Shown: one piece after another, positions 10,838-21,096 of the stretch | How the letters are laid out: the number at the start of each line of letters is the position of its first letter | Numbering within the stretch: the first letter of the stretch is position 1 | NCBI GenBank assembly: GCA_002286855.1 | Contig: NRSV01000013.1 | Span: 311,570-375,569, forward strand | Length of the DNA: 64,000 bases | Direction: 5' to 3' | DNA from: Bipolaris cookei | Taxonomy: Eukaryota; Ascomycota; Dothideomycetes; Pleosporales; Pleosporaceae | The notes under the pieces: model-generated | The model's input: the letters and a program-made list of their open reading frames with translations, nothing else | Database searches by the model: none | What the model was told of the DNA's origin: nothing | Position numbers and translations under genes: made by a program

Positions 10838-12496
10838 TAGGAATTTGAGATGGAGAAGATTCGTCCCAATGCATAGGCTCAAGTGAGGAACTCAGAAGGG
10901 GGAAATGGCTCAACATTGATATTGATATGGGAGCTGGATTTCCGCCTTCTGTTCAGCTGTCTTTCGTGCCTTGGCTTCCAAGCACGATAAGCTACAGCAA
11001 CCTACTCCAAGGTGTGGTAAGCTCATGCCGCGGATCTTAGATTAGGCTATGCCCGTCCCGCATTGCATTAGGGCGGATGGGGGCTGAAAGTACACCAGCT
11101 CTAATTCGTCGCTTACACTACAGGAATTGTGTACCGCACGGAGAAACTTGAATATGTGTCTTATTTGCCTAACAGAGTCGCACATCTCATGAATAGATGC
11201 TGTGGCACTGCATAATCTACATGGTACAAGGCTGAGCAGGTGCATCGGCAGAGTTACTGAGAAGTGAATGGGTGCAGAAGCTTGACAGGCTATGTGGAAG
11301 TCTTGGTATATGCACAGAAAAACATGTCTAAGTGTTACTGGGCGCCACAATGTTAGCAGAAGAAAGTCAATACATTTGGACAGAGAGAATGACTCAGCCC
11401 CGCACTTTCAGCCCCCATTATCGGCTATTACAGCTTGGATTGGCTGTATAGTTTTTTGAGTTAGATAAGCTAGTGGAGGCGATAGATAGCAACTTGCATG
11501 AGCTGAGTTTGGTGGGGGCATACCTAGTGGTCTGGAAGTTTTGGTGGCGCTGGATTTGTCCTGCAGCATGAGGCTAAAGGCGTGAATATGGGGTCATCGA
11601 GCGATGAAGACTGGTTCTAGATCCTTACTTACACATTGAATATTCACATGATGTTGTAATGGGAGACGGGTTAGACGGTTCATCTGCCTTACGATGTTGG
11701 TCGTGCCTGTCATAGGTTCCATCCTATCAGGAAATCAAGAAGGGTAGATAAATCTCAGGTTGAAGCTAAGAGCGGGACAGCTCATATACTATCTGCCCTA
11801 AAACTATTCAGTAATCGATACCTTGGCGAGCACCATCTTGACCATCTGCTCATGGCCTTCTAGTTGACCTGTTACTCAATTTTAAACCCGAAGATGATTA
11901 CACTGTTATACCTTATCTCTATTGGAACGATTACTCTGCAAACTTATGTCTAAACAAAATACAAGCAAACGCCAAATTTAGAACAATCTGTTCCTCTAAT
12001 GATACAAAGAAAAACCGCCCATTCCCTCATACTGTCACGGTAACCACCGGGTTGCCATAACACCTGGATTCTGCTGCTGATTGGCTGAGTGCTACCGAGG
12101 TACTACACGTACGCTAGCCACCCATGATATATATTCTGTTGACGAATTTCTGTTCTGATTCCTTACGCAACGTCTTGAGTCTTCACAGATTGTGAACGGT
12201 CTGTAGGAACTGTATTCCAGCTACCTAGTCCAGATGCTATTTACAGTCAAGATGAAGAAAGAAGGTAAGACGCGAGCGGGGAGCCTATTTTGTTTGGGTT
12301 GGCGCACGGCCCTTACCTTGCCAGAGACGCGACTAGGCTAGCAGCCTAGTCATGTGACTCAGGGCTCAGCCCGTTACACAGATAGTGTACGTAGCAATTC
12401 ACCAACGCTTCCCAAAGCTTTTGGATTCGTGCTCCTAGCATCTTGTGACACATACAATGAATGAGAACTATGCCTACACCTCTTGTATTCCTATAA
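10838..12496. other. Gene-poor intergenic stretch
   Basis: About 1.6 kb of moderately AT-rich sequence with only short frames lacking recognisable composition. I see no splice-consistent gene, RNA gene or repeat end. Confidence 0.5.
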
Positions 12497-13582
12497 TCAC
12501 TCTTTAGTGCGTACCTCCTGGTCGAACTGCAGAGATTCTAGGTCCAACTCTATCTGGCAGCGCCTATAGCGAAGCTTGTTTGAAGGGTCAAGGCTCTGGT
12601 TATCAGCAAACGCAGGGTATGGCTCTAGGGAAGTTCCAGGTGCTAGTTCCCAGTCGTACTTGAGCAAAAGGTGGCAGAGAGCAATCTTCGTCTCGTTGGC
12701 AGCGAAAAAAAATGACGTGGGCAAGAATGGCGATCGTGGCCAAAGGCCAAATTGTCGGGACCAGTAGAAACTAGCATACATGGGCATATTGTTTTAGATC
12801 GTTTTTTGAAAAACAGGTTAAGCGGAATTTAGCGTACCAAACTTTGTTATTACCAATCAGAGGAAATCTTGTTATTGACGGCCTTTGTTTAATTGGCTGA
12901 AAATAACTTTGGTACGCTAAATTCTGCTTAACCTGTTTTCCAAAAAACGATCTAAAACAATATGCCCATGTATGGAAACTAGACGAGCCTTCATAGCTTG
13001 CTAAGGATCTTGTCGCATGCGGTAATATCGATACCCGTCAAACTTGTGTGGGTCTGGATAAATTTCTGGATCATGCACGTTTCTTCCGTCCATTGCGATA
13101 TATTGGCCCTTTGGGATAACAAGTCCATCTGGTAGGATAATCTTCTCCTTCGTGATTCTTCTCATATTGACTGTTTCATGCAAGTATTAGTAATTGCCAT
13201 TGTAACTTGCTACTTAACATAGCAGAAAATACTTACTGACTGCAGGAGTGTTGATCCGGTGTGTCCCCTTCAGAGTACTGTCCATAATCTTCAAGTTAGA
13301 GAGTGCGGCCTTAGTCAGTACTAAGAACTTCCACGATCTCCTTTCGCAAGTCGTTAACAAGATAAGGGTCATTAGCCAAACGTGTTAAGGTCTGAGTTAA
13401 CAAGTCTGAGGTAGTATGAATTGCTGCAAATGATAGAGTCATCTGGTATAGAGTAGCATCCAGTGGCGCCCCTCCATTCTCTTATTGCCACCACTCGATG
13501 GAATCGTTGTACCTTGGGCTGGCGCACCGTTCTTCTCAGCTTCAGCCTTTCGTCGCTCCCGTTATGCAAGAATTGGATTTAT
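12497..13582 (-). pseudogene. Cytochrome P450 pseudogene, 3' half, interrupted by a MITE
   Basis: In translation order the region holds an I-helix block (LSFAAIHTTSDLLTQ), then NDPYLVNDLRKEIVEVL, MDSTLKGTHRINTPAV, an intron, LPDGLVIPKGQYIAMDG and PEIYPDPHKFDGYRYYR. After removal of the 200-bp insert at 12775-12974 the heme-binding loop FGHDRHSCPRHFFFAANE and a normal P450 C-terminus follow. Damage seen: TAG after MRQDP, TAA after WWQ, a stop near the 5' junction, a frame change after EVLST, the usual ExxR glutamate replaced (GTHR), and Arg where the heme loop has Gly. Two of the stops fit CAG/CAA to TAG/TAA changes. The 5' end is cut by a solo LTR. It belonged to a fungal P450 of the AAIHTTS type. 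Confidence 0.85.
12775..12974. mobile_element. 200-bp MITE with long terminal inverted repeats, hAT-like
   Basis: The element is exactly 200 bp and flanked by the 8-bp direct repeat GAAACTAG (12767-12774 and 12975-12982). Its ends start CATACATGGGCATATTG and are inverted copies of each other over about 65 bp with few mismatches, leaving a short unique centre. An 8-bp target duplication with no coding capacity points to a non-autonomous hAT-type element. It sits inside the P450 pseudogene, just before the heme-binding loop. Removing it with one duplication restores the P450 frame across the site. Confidence 0.9.
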
Positions 13583-13840
13583 TGTTGAATGGGCTCTGTA
13601 ACTAGCTAGCATAAGCGTGAACCGGGTGCAAACAGCAAGGTACGAAGCATGTGCGCGCGGGGCTAAAGAGGGTTTGCACGAATGCAGAAGAACTGCCAAA
13701 AGACAGGTGTGTGTATTCAAAATTCTTCTTCTTCTTGCCTATCTACGCGCGTACAAGGTTCTCTTCTTATGCTCTCTGCTGTGTGCGGGGTATAGCTTCC
13801 GAGCCATCCGATCGCTGTAACCTTATTACTTATATGAACA
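13583..13840 (+). mobile_element. Solo LTR, copy B (258 bp) with 5-bp target duplication
   Basis: It begins TGTTGAATGGG at 13583, ends ..GAACA at 13840 and is flanked by TTTAT on both sides (13578-13582 and 13841-13845). It is nearly identical to copy A at 4962-5251 over the first 190 bp and lacks about 32 bp present there. It has cut the P450 pseudogene: the frame INPIL can be followed across the empty site, so the LTR landed in the P450 gene and later lost its internal part. Confidence 0.85.
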
Positions 13841-13845
13841 TTTAT

Positions 13846-15161
13846 TGTCATTATTATTTTTGTTCCATTAGAATCTGTATACAGCTCAGGGCTACGTAAG
13901 ACTTTGGCCTTAGGCCGTTCTATCTTGTTATTTACATGCGGGGGTTTCTTTTTCTTTGTGTAGTACTACTGTAGTGCTTCGGCTTTTGTCTATTTGCGGC
14001 TATACCTCTAGCAGACGCCTGATGCTAAAGAGCAGTTTGGTGAACAGGAAGAGATGTTAGATAGCTAGGCTATCTTTCAGCGGGCTCTTACTAGTAGGCT
14101 GTGTTAGATTAGCACTTGACAGGGCTTGTTTTGATATATTAACACTAACAAAACGGAGCTCTGTGTTGTGAATCTATGAAAATGTATGTATATTAAACAC
14201 GAAGGCGCTTCCAGCTCAGTTTTGAAAATACAGTCTATACCTCGTTAACAAAACGGAAAACGGAGCTGAACTGAACAGGCCCCTAACAAACAACCCCGCA
14301 CCCACATGTGCGACATTTTTTTTATCGCGAGACTATTTGATAGAGTAGTGTCTAGATGTCTGCGATGAATTTCTGCTTCTTTGATCTGTCTGGAAACTTG
14401 ACGTTGCGGCCCGGGCAGGTAGTTCTGTTACACGCAGTTGGGCTATGCTATACTTTCCTAGTCTCGACATAGGTTGGGGCGAGATACTTGTGAGGTATAA
14501 TGTGCGATTGTTTGCATATTCTACTAGAAAAGAGTAATCGAAGTTAGCTAACCGAAAGAAAAACTAAGTATTAATCTGGGTAAGATAAGAACATATGAAA
14601 CTACAACAAGAGGAAATAGCGAAATAAATTCATCCTTATATCCTCATTGCTACCAGTCTTGCCGTGAGTCTTTCGTCTTGCCATCAGTGATGGCATCATT
14701 TGTGCGTGATGATAGGTCACGTGATTCACACGCCCTATCTTGATCATTACCTTCTGGCATGGACCTCGGTTGGCTTTCAACCGTTCATACTTCGTCAAGG
14801 AGATAATACTTCTTATTGGCTACTGAAATGCATACAGAAGTCACTGGCTGAACTGCGCGTTCTCTAAGACACTACGTGCGCTGAAGGACTGTATTACGAT
14901 GGTAAGACAGTCAAGACACTAATAACATTAGATGCGTGCACTGTGCTGCACAGATAAACCACCGACTTTATGCATATCCTGGATAGCTCGACTAGGCAAT
15001 ATGTGCAGAAAATAGCTAACGCTGCGTCACTGTGGCTCTAGAGATAGACACTACAAACAAGACTACGGTGAAGGGGCAAAATCTAAAAGCACACTTCATT
15101 CAAAAAGCCCCAAAGAACCCGTTGCAATGTGTACCCAGCTGTGGTAATTTACTTCCACTGG
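13846..15161. other. Degenerate, AT-rich stretch between pseudogenes
   Basis: No gene is supported. A possible worn MITE lies at 14121-14284: AGGGCTTGTTTTG at one end, and the complement of AGGGGCCTGTTCAG at the other, with inner repeats of ACAAAACGGAGCT. A 17-bp palindrome AGATAGC-TAG-GCTATCT is at 14059-14075. The 5' part of the P450 gene should lie just right of 13846 but is not recognisable. Confidence 0.35.
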
Positions 15162-16161
15162 CTATGCATACAGCTCTACCTGCTTCTCACTCCACTCCCA
15201 AAAACGTCCTGCTTTACCATCGGTCACAAGGTCCTTCCGGACCTCTAAAATTCTCCCCCAGGGGATGACCCAATCCCCTTCCTTGAGATTTGCAGCTTCA
15301 GGTGCCAATCTTGCAAAAAGCTCCGTATAGGCGCCATACACTAGTGCATGCTGAAAAGGCCTGGAAAGCAAACTCACCAAGGTCCCTGAATGTCGCGTCA
15401 GTTCAGATTTGAAGAGGCCCGGGTGAAGTGCCTGTATTCTATTAGCTCCAAAAATCAGGTTACACGGAGAAAGAACTTACAGTGCTGATCACTCCCTCAT
15501 TCTTGTATCTTCTCTGATATTCAATCGCATGTAATACGTTGCCCGCTTTGCTAATGGCGTATTTTGTCGTTGCCGACTGGTCCTTCTTGAAATACAGGTT
15601 TTCCATGTCAACTCCATCCCGCGGTGCAACGACCTCGGTTGTGCTCGAGGACACCTAGATCACTCTGATACTACTAGCTGGACTTGATTTGGTAGTTTGG
15701 ACGAGTGTTGGCGTAAGAAATTTTGTGAACAAGAAAGGCGCTAGATGATTTGTGCCGATTTGCAGTTCGTATCCTTGCTCTGTCTTGCTGCTCTGAGGTG
15801 GCATCATGACGCCCGCATTGTTGAAAAGCACATCCATTCGCTTTTCCTTGCTCAGAAACTATTCGGTAGAAGACTTGATCCTTCGTAGATCATTAAGGTC
15901 TAGCTTAAGGAAATGCAGCTGACCAATTGCATTTGGGTGGCGCTCTTTGATCTAAGATATCGCGGTGTTTGCTTTCTCTGTTGAACGTGTTGCAACATAA
16001 ACTGTGCCGTTGCGGCTATATAAGAGACGAACGAGCCCTCTGCCCACACCTGCTGAGGCACCGGTAACGATGTAAATTTTTGATGTGAGGTTGGGAACTG
16101 TTTCTTCTATGAACTTTGGAGCGGGAGGAAAGTCTTGGGAGAGTTGGCTGGTCATCTTCAT
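15162..16161 (-). pseudogene. Short-chain dehydrogenase/reductase pseudogene with three stop codons
   Basis: The N-terminus gives the cofactor motif TGASAGVGRGL, followed by a conserved NNAG (in MDVLFNNAGVM), then the catalytic YAISK of the YxxxK motif, and a complete C-terminus after an intron at 15432-15480 (GTAAGT...ACAG, phase 0). The frame is otherwise continuous but broken by TAG at 15952-15954 (Q expected), 15859-15861 (Q expected) and 15655-15657 (W expected in VWVSSS). All three are C-to-T or G-to-A changes in the CpA context targeted by repeat-induced point mutation. The family reduces or oxidises small alcohols and ketones with NAD(P). With the adjacent dead P450 it may be part of a lost metabolic pathway. 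Confidence 0.85.
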
Positions 16162-16348
16162 GTTGATGTCTTTAGATACTCTAGTAATGAGCTACCCTTT
16201 CGAGAGTACCGGAACAACTGCTCAATATTCCTGGGTCTTTTTGAGTGCTACTTAGCCGGAACCGAAAGTACCGAAACGAATGATGTGTAACTTGCCCAAG
16301 TAATCAGACCGACTTTGTTCGTGAGTTGATGTCTTTGTATCAGGTTTA

Positions 16349-16654
16349 TGTTGTGAGGTCATAAGAGATCTATCGTATGCTAAATTGTAACACTACTGTC
16401 AGATTGTGATGGGTTATCAAGGACAGTGAATTGATTGTGAAAAAGGACTGTATTGTTTTCTTCTTTTAGAGACGCGCCAGCGCGTCTCTTAAGAGTGGTA
16501 TGTTGCTTTTATAATGTGAGACCCTATTTGTTCCAGCATGGGCTGGGGTGGTCTTAGTGTCGTGCTTTAAATAGCTGTACACAGAATTTGGGTGTTCTAT
16601 CTGTTACTAGGCTTCTGCGGCTTCTGCTGCTACTTATCTAACAACTACACAACA
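16349..16654 (+). mobile_element. LTR-like sequence without target duplication
   Basis: The sequence starts TGTTGTG and ends CACAACA, a perfect 7-bp terminal inverted repeat of LTR type. It holds a TTTAAATAG TATA-like box and a repeated GCTTCTGC region near its 3' end. The flanks (GTTTA and CGTCT) do not match, so it may be one end of a deleted element rather than a solo LTR. It is unrelated to the LTR copies at 4962 and 13583. Confidence 0.4.
16468..16489. repeat. Perfect 22-bp palindrome
   Basis: Arms AGAGACGCGC and its exact complement are separated by CA. In RNA this would form a strong hairpin. It lies inside the LTR-like sequence. Confidence 0.6.
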
Positions 16655-17208
16655 CGTCTCTTTTTCATACTCACTCTTTTTATGGACATCTTGGTATAAG
16701 TTTATTAACTTTCGGCCAGATTTAATCGTCGGCTTTAGTAAAACCACCAGTAGTCAAACAAATCGTAGGGAGCTACTACATCCTTATATACTCCCTATAT
16801 ATTTCCCTTTTTAGCAGTCATGCCGGCTTCAACGATGGAAGATCGGAGCAGAATCATATGGCCACTCGGATTTAAGGCGCAATCTTAATAGACCTTTTCG
16901 CCAGCCTGCTCCTTCTCAGCATTAACCTGGCACACTGATCATGTGGTGCATCGAGCTTAGCTCGTTGCCATACTTTTGGAATGTTAGTCAAGACGATATG
17001 ATAGTGCGTAAGAATCAATAACCGTAGTAATTTTCAGAGAGTTTAGCGTTAAGGTGTTGCAGACACCTTGAATATAGCAAAGCGAGACCGTGTAAGGAGA
17101 GGAGGCGCACGAAGCAAGGCAGGGGTGAAGGCGACTAGTACAACCGGAAGTAATTCCGGAAAGTGACTACATAACATCTGTCAATGCTGCATTCTGCACT
17201 ACAGTACT
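16655..17208. other. Intergenic, nothing identified
   Basis: AT-rich sequence downstream of the dioxygenase gene. No frame, RNA gene or repeat end could be supported. Confidence 0.45.
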
Positions 17209-18362
17209 TCACGCCGTAGCGCCTACCCGTGTTGTTGCTGCCTTTAGTTCCGTCATCTTGGGTATCGCCTCTCTCTCCTTCTTCAGCTTCTCTTGTATGG
17301 CTTGATAGTTCCTACTCATAGCATTCCTGGTAAACTCCTCACCTGTCACCATTGGATACCTCTTTAATGGACCTTGAATCTTGGCATCTTTGCATGGCTG
17401 GTTGAAGAAAGCAATGCTGTATCGCTCGCCATAGTAGTCGTCTGCCTCGCATGGCGCCTTGACGCGATGAAAGGTTGATTTGAAGCGGTCATCAGACCAT
17501 GACATGAGCAAGTCGCCGACATTACATACTATAGAAGTTCAGCGTAGTCCTAATATTTAGGCCAAAAACCAACGTACCAATTGCATTCTTCTCAACATCA
17601 GGCTCGACCTTTGTCCATGCGTCGCCATACCCAAACGAAGTCGAAACTTCCCTTCCTGGGCATATCTCAAGGCCCGACTGACCGGCTTTCTGAAACAACA
17701 AAGTCAAGAAGTCCCAGTCAGCATGCGCACCGGCCCTATGATACACCTGCCCAGTTGAGTCTTGTACTTTGGGTGTTTCGAAATAGTGCAGGAGCCGACA
17801 AACAGTCTGACACTCTGGCCGGCTGACATTATGGGCTTTGACAAAGTAGTCATCTTCAAACTTCAGGCCTCTCGCAAAACACTTCATGAGCTTTTCGCTG
17901 ACTGCTTGTGCTTGATTCATGAACTCCAAGGCTTGCGTCTGAAAGCCTGGTAATGTCTCATCATCCAGCCAGCGCCCTTTCGTCCATCAGTTTTGCAACA
18001 AAGTATAAACTTTGCAATCATAACTCACCATTCATGGCCTCTCCAAATTGCATCTGGTATGACTCTTTGCGATCAACGGCCCCTGTCGAGGGCCTTATCT
18101 GCGCATTCTTTTCCCATCCAGCGTTGTGCTGAGGAGAGAAGGGTACCCTTGACTTTACGTCGTCCGACTGATTGAAGAAGCGTGATGACTGATCAAAGAT
18201 GCGATCAATAGAGTCACGGCTGATTCCATGATCTACAATACAAAAGAAGCCATGATTTTCTGCGGCATCAACGAGCTCCTTGGTGATCTCATCCACCCTT
18301 GAGTCGAAATCACGAAGCGAAATGGTCGGCACAGGACGATCAATGTATTTTGTGGGCGCCAT
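17209..18362 (-). CDS. 2-oxoglutarate/Fe(II)-dependent dioxygenase, isopenicillin N synthase-like
   Basis: Exons 18029-18362, 17578-17946 and 17209-17528 join in frame to 340 aa, the usual length of this family. The N-terminal DIOX_N-type region has VPTISLRDF and NHGFFCIVDHGI. The iron ligands are the HAD motif (about H186 and D188, in GAHADWDF) and a distal His (about H255, in STFHRVKAP). The 2-oxoglutarate anchor is RYS (about R270 and S272). All key residues are present, so the enzyme should be active. The substrate is unknown; thymine-type nucleobase hydroxylation is one option suggested by its neighbours. It is divergent from the Zn2Cys6 regulator with about 470 bp between the starts. 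An upstream in-frame Met at 18390-18392 would add ten residues. Confidence 0.88.
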
Positions 18363-18829
18363 AAGGAAATGCTGATGATGCGAATTCTTCAATGCTGATG
18401 AGCTGCAGTTTCAAGCCTCACTTCAACCACATACCATACTTGCTCTTATGTCCTGTCACGTCCGTCAAAATGCATGCTCCTCGGACGAAGACCATTAAAC
18501 CCAAAACCGCCGTGGTCGATGCGGCCGTTGGGCCCGGCCGCCGTTACTGGCAAGTGATGGCAGTGCAACGATAAGCATTCGATGTGCACACTTGAATCGG
18601 GTGGGGCATGCAAGGCTAGATTGGGTATAGATAAGGCCACCTTCAGTGCCGTCCGCCACCTCGGCCGCCCCCTGCTCCTCGTCCTTGCCATCTCAACATG
18701 TCGCCCCATTGTCCACCTGCGTCCTGCATGTGCATACCCTTGCCACGTGATGCTAACAATCAGGTCTTCGAGGTCTTAGAACGCCCTCAAACTTAACAAC
18801 TGACTTGATATCGACTGTTCTCAATATCC
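18363..18829. promoter_or_regulatory. Divergent promoter between dioxygenase and regulator genes
   Basis: The two start codons face away from each other across about 470 bp. It contains two HGATAR sites (CGATAA at 18569-18574, AGATAA at 18629-18634), the kind bound by AreA/NIT2 nitrogen regulators, and GC-rich CGGCCG blocks near 18525 and 18660 that could suit a Zn2Cys6 factor. Co-regulation is inferred. Confidence 0.4.
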
Positions 18830-21094
18830 ATGGATGACAGTAACGCTCTCAAAGGGCAAAGAGCCCGGTTGACATGCATAGAGTGCTATCGGAGGAAGAT
18901 CAAGTGCGATAAGAATGTACCTTGCAGTACCTGCATCAAAAGGTTAGCACCTCTCTTCACGTCGTAGCCTGAAACATTTGGGCTTGCAGTTGAGCCAGCA
19001 GGCTGAGACCATTCACGATGATTATTATACCTGAGTGTCGTTGTACAAATCAACTGAATTGACCGGGGTTCTTTTTGCAACGTATGATGCTAAGTCACAA
19101 CTAGGGGTTACGCAAGCTTTTGTACAAGAGAGGATGCTTCGACTATACCATCAGTACCCCCGCCTGCTTACCAAGCTCAAAGGGCTCCAACAGCATCTGA
19201 TGGTTTCATGCGCACAATTTTGGAGCGTGTAGACGAGCTTGAATCCAGGCTGGGAGGGCGGCATGATGCGCCTTTGAGCGAAACGCCCTTTCCACGTCCC
19301 GAAGATGCTTCAGCGAGTCCGACGCATGATCATGCACCGGCTTCCCCTCTACAAGAAAACACCGCCGATGTTCCTTCTGAAGCTGCTGATACAGCTACTG
19401 TCCTGGAGTTCCTAGCATGGGGTCGCAAGAAAGATGCGCAGTACGGGTCATCAGCAGAGCACAACAGTGGGCCGAGACGGTTCAGCGTAGGGCAAGATGA
19501 CCCAGCGATCGCATCCAATACCATGACCGAGACTAGCAGAGACGCGCAGCTCGATATTCTGGAAGCTCTTCTTCCTAGCAAGGATCATCTTTTACAGCTT
19601 GTTGAATACCACAACAGCTCTATCCTCTGGTACCATTGCTCCTACTCGTCAACAATATTCAATCAAGATTTGGATATATTTTTCACAGAGTACGAAAGCA
19701 ATATACACAGTGAGAACCTAAATCTACAGTGGTTGGGACTTTTGTTTTCCATCATTACTGGAAGCATCACATGTGCGCCACCATCTGTATGCCAATCATG
19801 GGGATTCTCATCCGCTGAAAAGACAGTCTTGTCAAAAAGATGGTACGAAGCAAGTGTGACATGCCTCAACATTGCATGTTACATCGAGAATCATACAATC
19901 TACTCTGTACAAGCGATCGCCACTTTGACAATTGCGGCTCACGTTTTGGGTAAATCAAATAGCCAGTCAGTCTTGCTTGCCTCGGCTGGACGTATTGCGC
20001 AAAGTTTGGGTCTGCACCGCCTTGGCCCTGAGGGCACAACTGCTGCTGTTTTACAACAGCAACTTCGCCACCGCGAAATGGGACGAAGAGTTTTCAATCA
20101 GCTCTGCACGCAAGACTGGTTTCAGATTCCATTTTCCGAATCCTATTCACTCAACCCCCGCTTCTGTCAGAACGCAAAACTCTTGAATTGCGACGACGAT
20201 ATGATACCTCAGCCTTTGTCTGTACCAACCAAAGCAAGCTATTGTAGTTACCGTTATGATATTGCTAAACTTATGCCACAATTGCTAGACGCTATGGCTG
20301 ACTGCAACACGCTTTTCACAAAGTACGAAAAGGTACTGCAATATGACGAGAAAATGCGGAAGCTTGCCACGACTTGTATGCCGACTTTCTTATCAACCAG
20401 CGCGCCAGTAGCCAACGACTGGCCGATCCATGTAGGGTGGGCGAGGCGATCCTTAGCCATCTGCGCTTCCCACAAGATTATTATGATACATCGAAAATTC
20501 TTGGGGCTTTCGTTTACTAATTCAACCTTCTCATTTACTCGCCGCACATGCATTGCAGCGTCCAAAACTATCCTGAAAGAAGCACTATCAGAAAACGATG
20601 AGCGGGCCCCGATGTTATGGATTGAGCAGGCGTTCCCGATTGCAGCAGGCATCATTCTCAGCCTCGATGCGTTGCATCGAAACGCAGACGAAAAAGAAGT
20701 CGAGGAACACATGAAGCTTGTTGCGGACACAATCGACTATTTGAAAGGTTTCGATGTGAGCAAGATCGCTTCGCGTGGTATTCAGTTACTTTCAGCACTG
20801 CAACGAGAGATCCGAGAAGGTGGAACGATTGGGAATAGAAAGCGCCCACGAACAGCAGAGTCCAATGATACGGCTTGTTCATTGAGGAAGCGGGCCCGCA
20901 TGTTGGATGTGGAAAGTTTCATCAGCAATATGTCGCAAAACCTTCAAGTAACTATACCCACTTCTGCACCAACAGCGCAGGTTCCTGAGTATGTGGGGGA
21001 TACTTCATGGGACTCTTTTGTGAATATGTTGCCACCGCAAACGGTTTTGGGAGGGCACAGTCTCTTCGATGATCTGCTCTCATTTCGGTTCTGA
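18830..21094 (+). CDS. Zn2Cys6 fungal transcription factor
   Basis: Exon 1 (18830-18942) and exon 2 (19105-21094) are joined across a 162-nt intron to give 700 aa. The DNA-binding cluster spans the splice: cysteines at about 16, 19, 26, 32, 35 and 44 with spacing C-2-C-6-C-5-C-2-C-8-C. A proline-rich linker and a short heptad-like stretch (ILERVDELESRL) follow, as in dimerising factors. The middle region (IATLTIAAHVLGKSNSQSVL, RIAQSLGLHRLGPEG) matches the fungal-specific regulator domain. A basic block KRPRTAES near residue 600 may be a nuclear signal. It sits between the dioxygenase and the deaminase, so it is a candidate pathway regulator. Its stop codon is two bases from that of the convergent deaminase gene. 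Confidence 0.88.
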
Positions 21095-21096
21095 AT

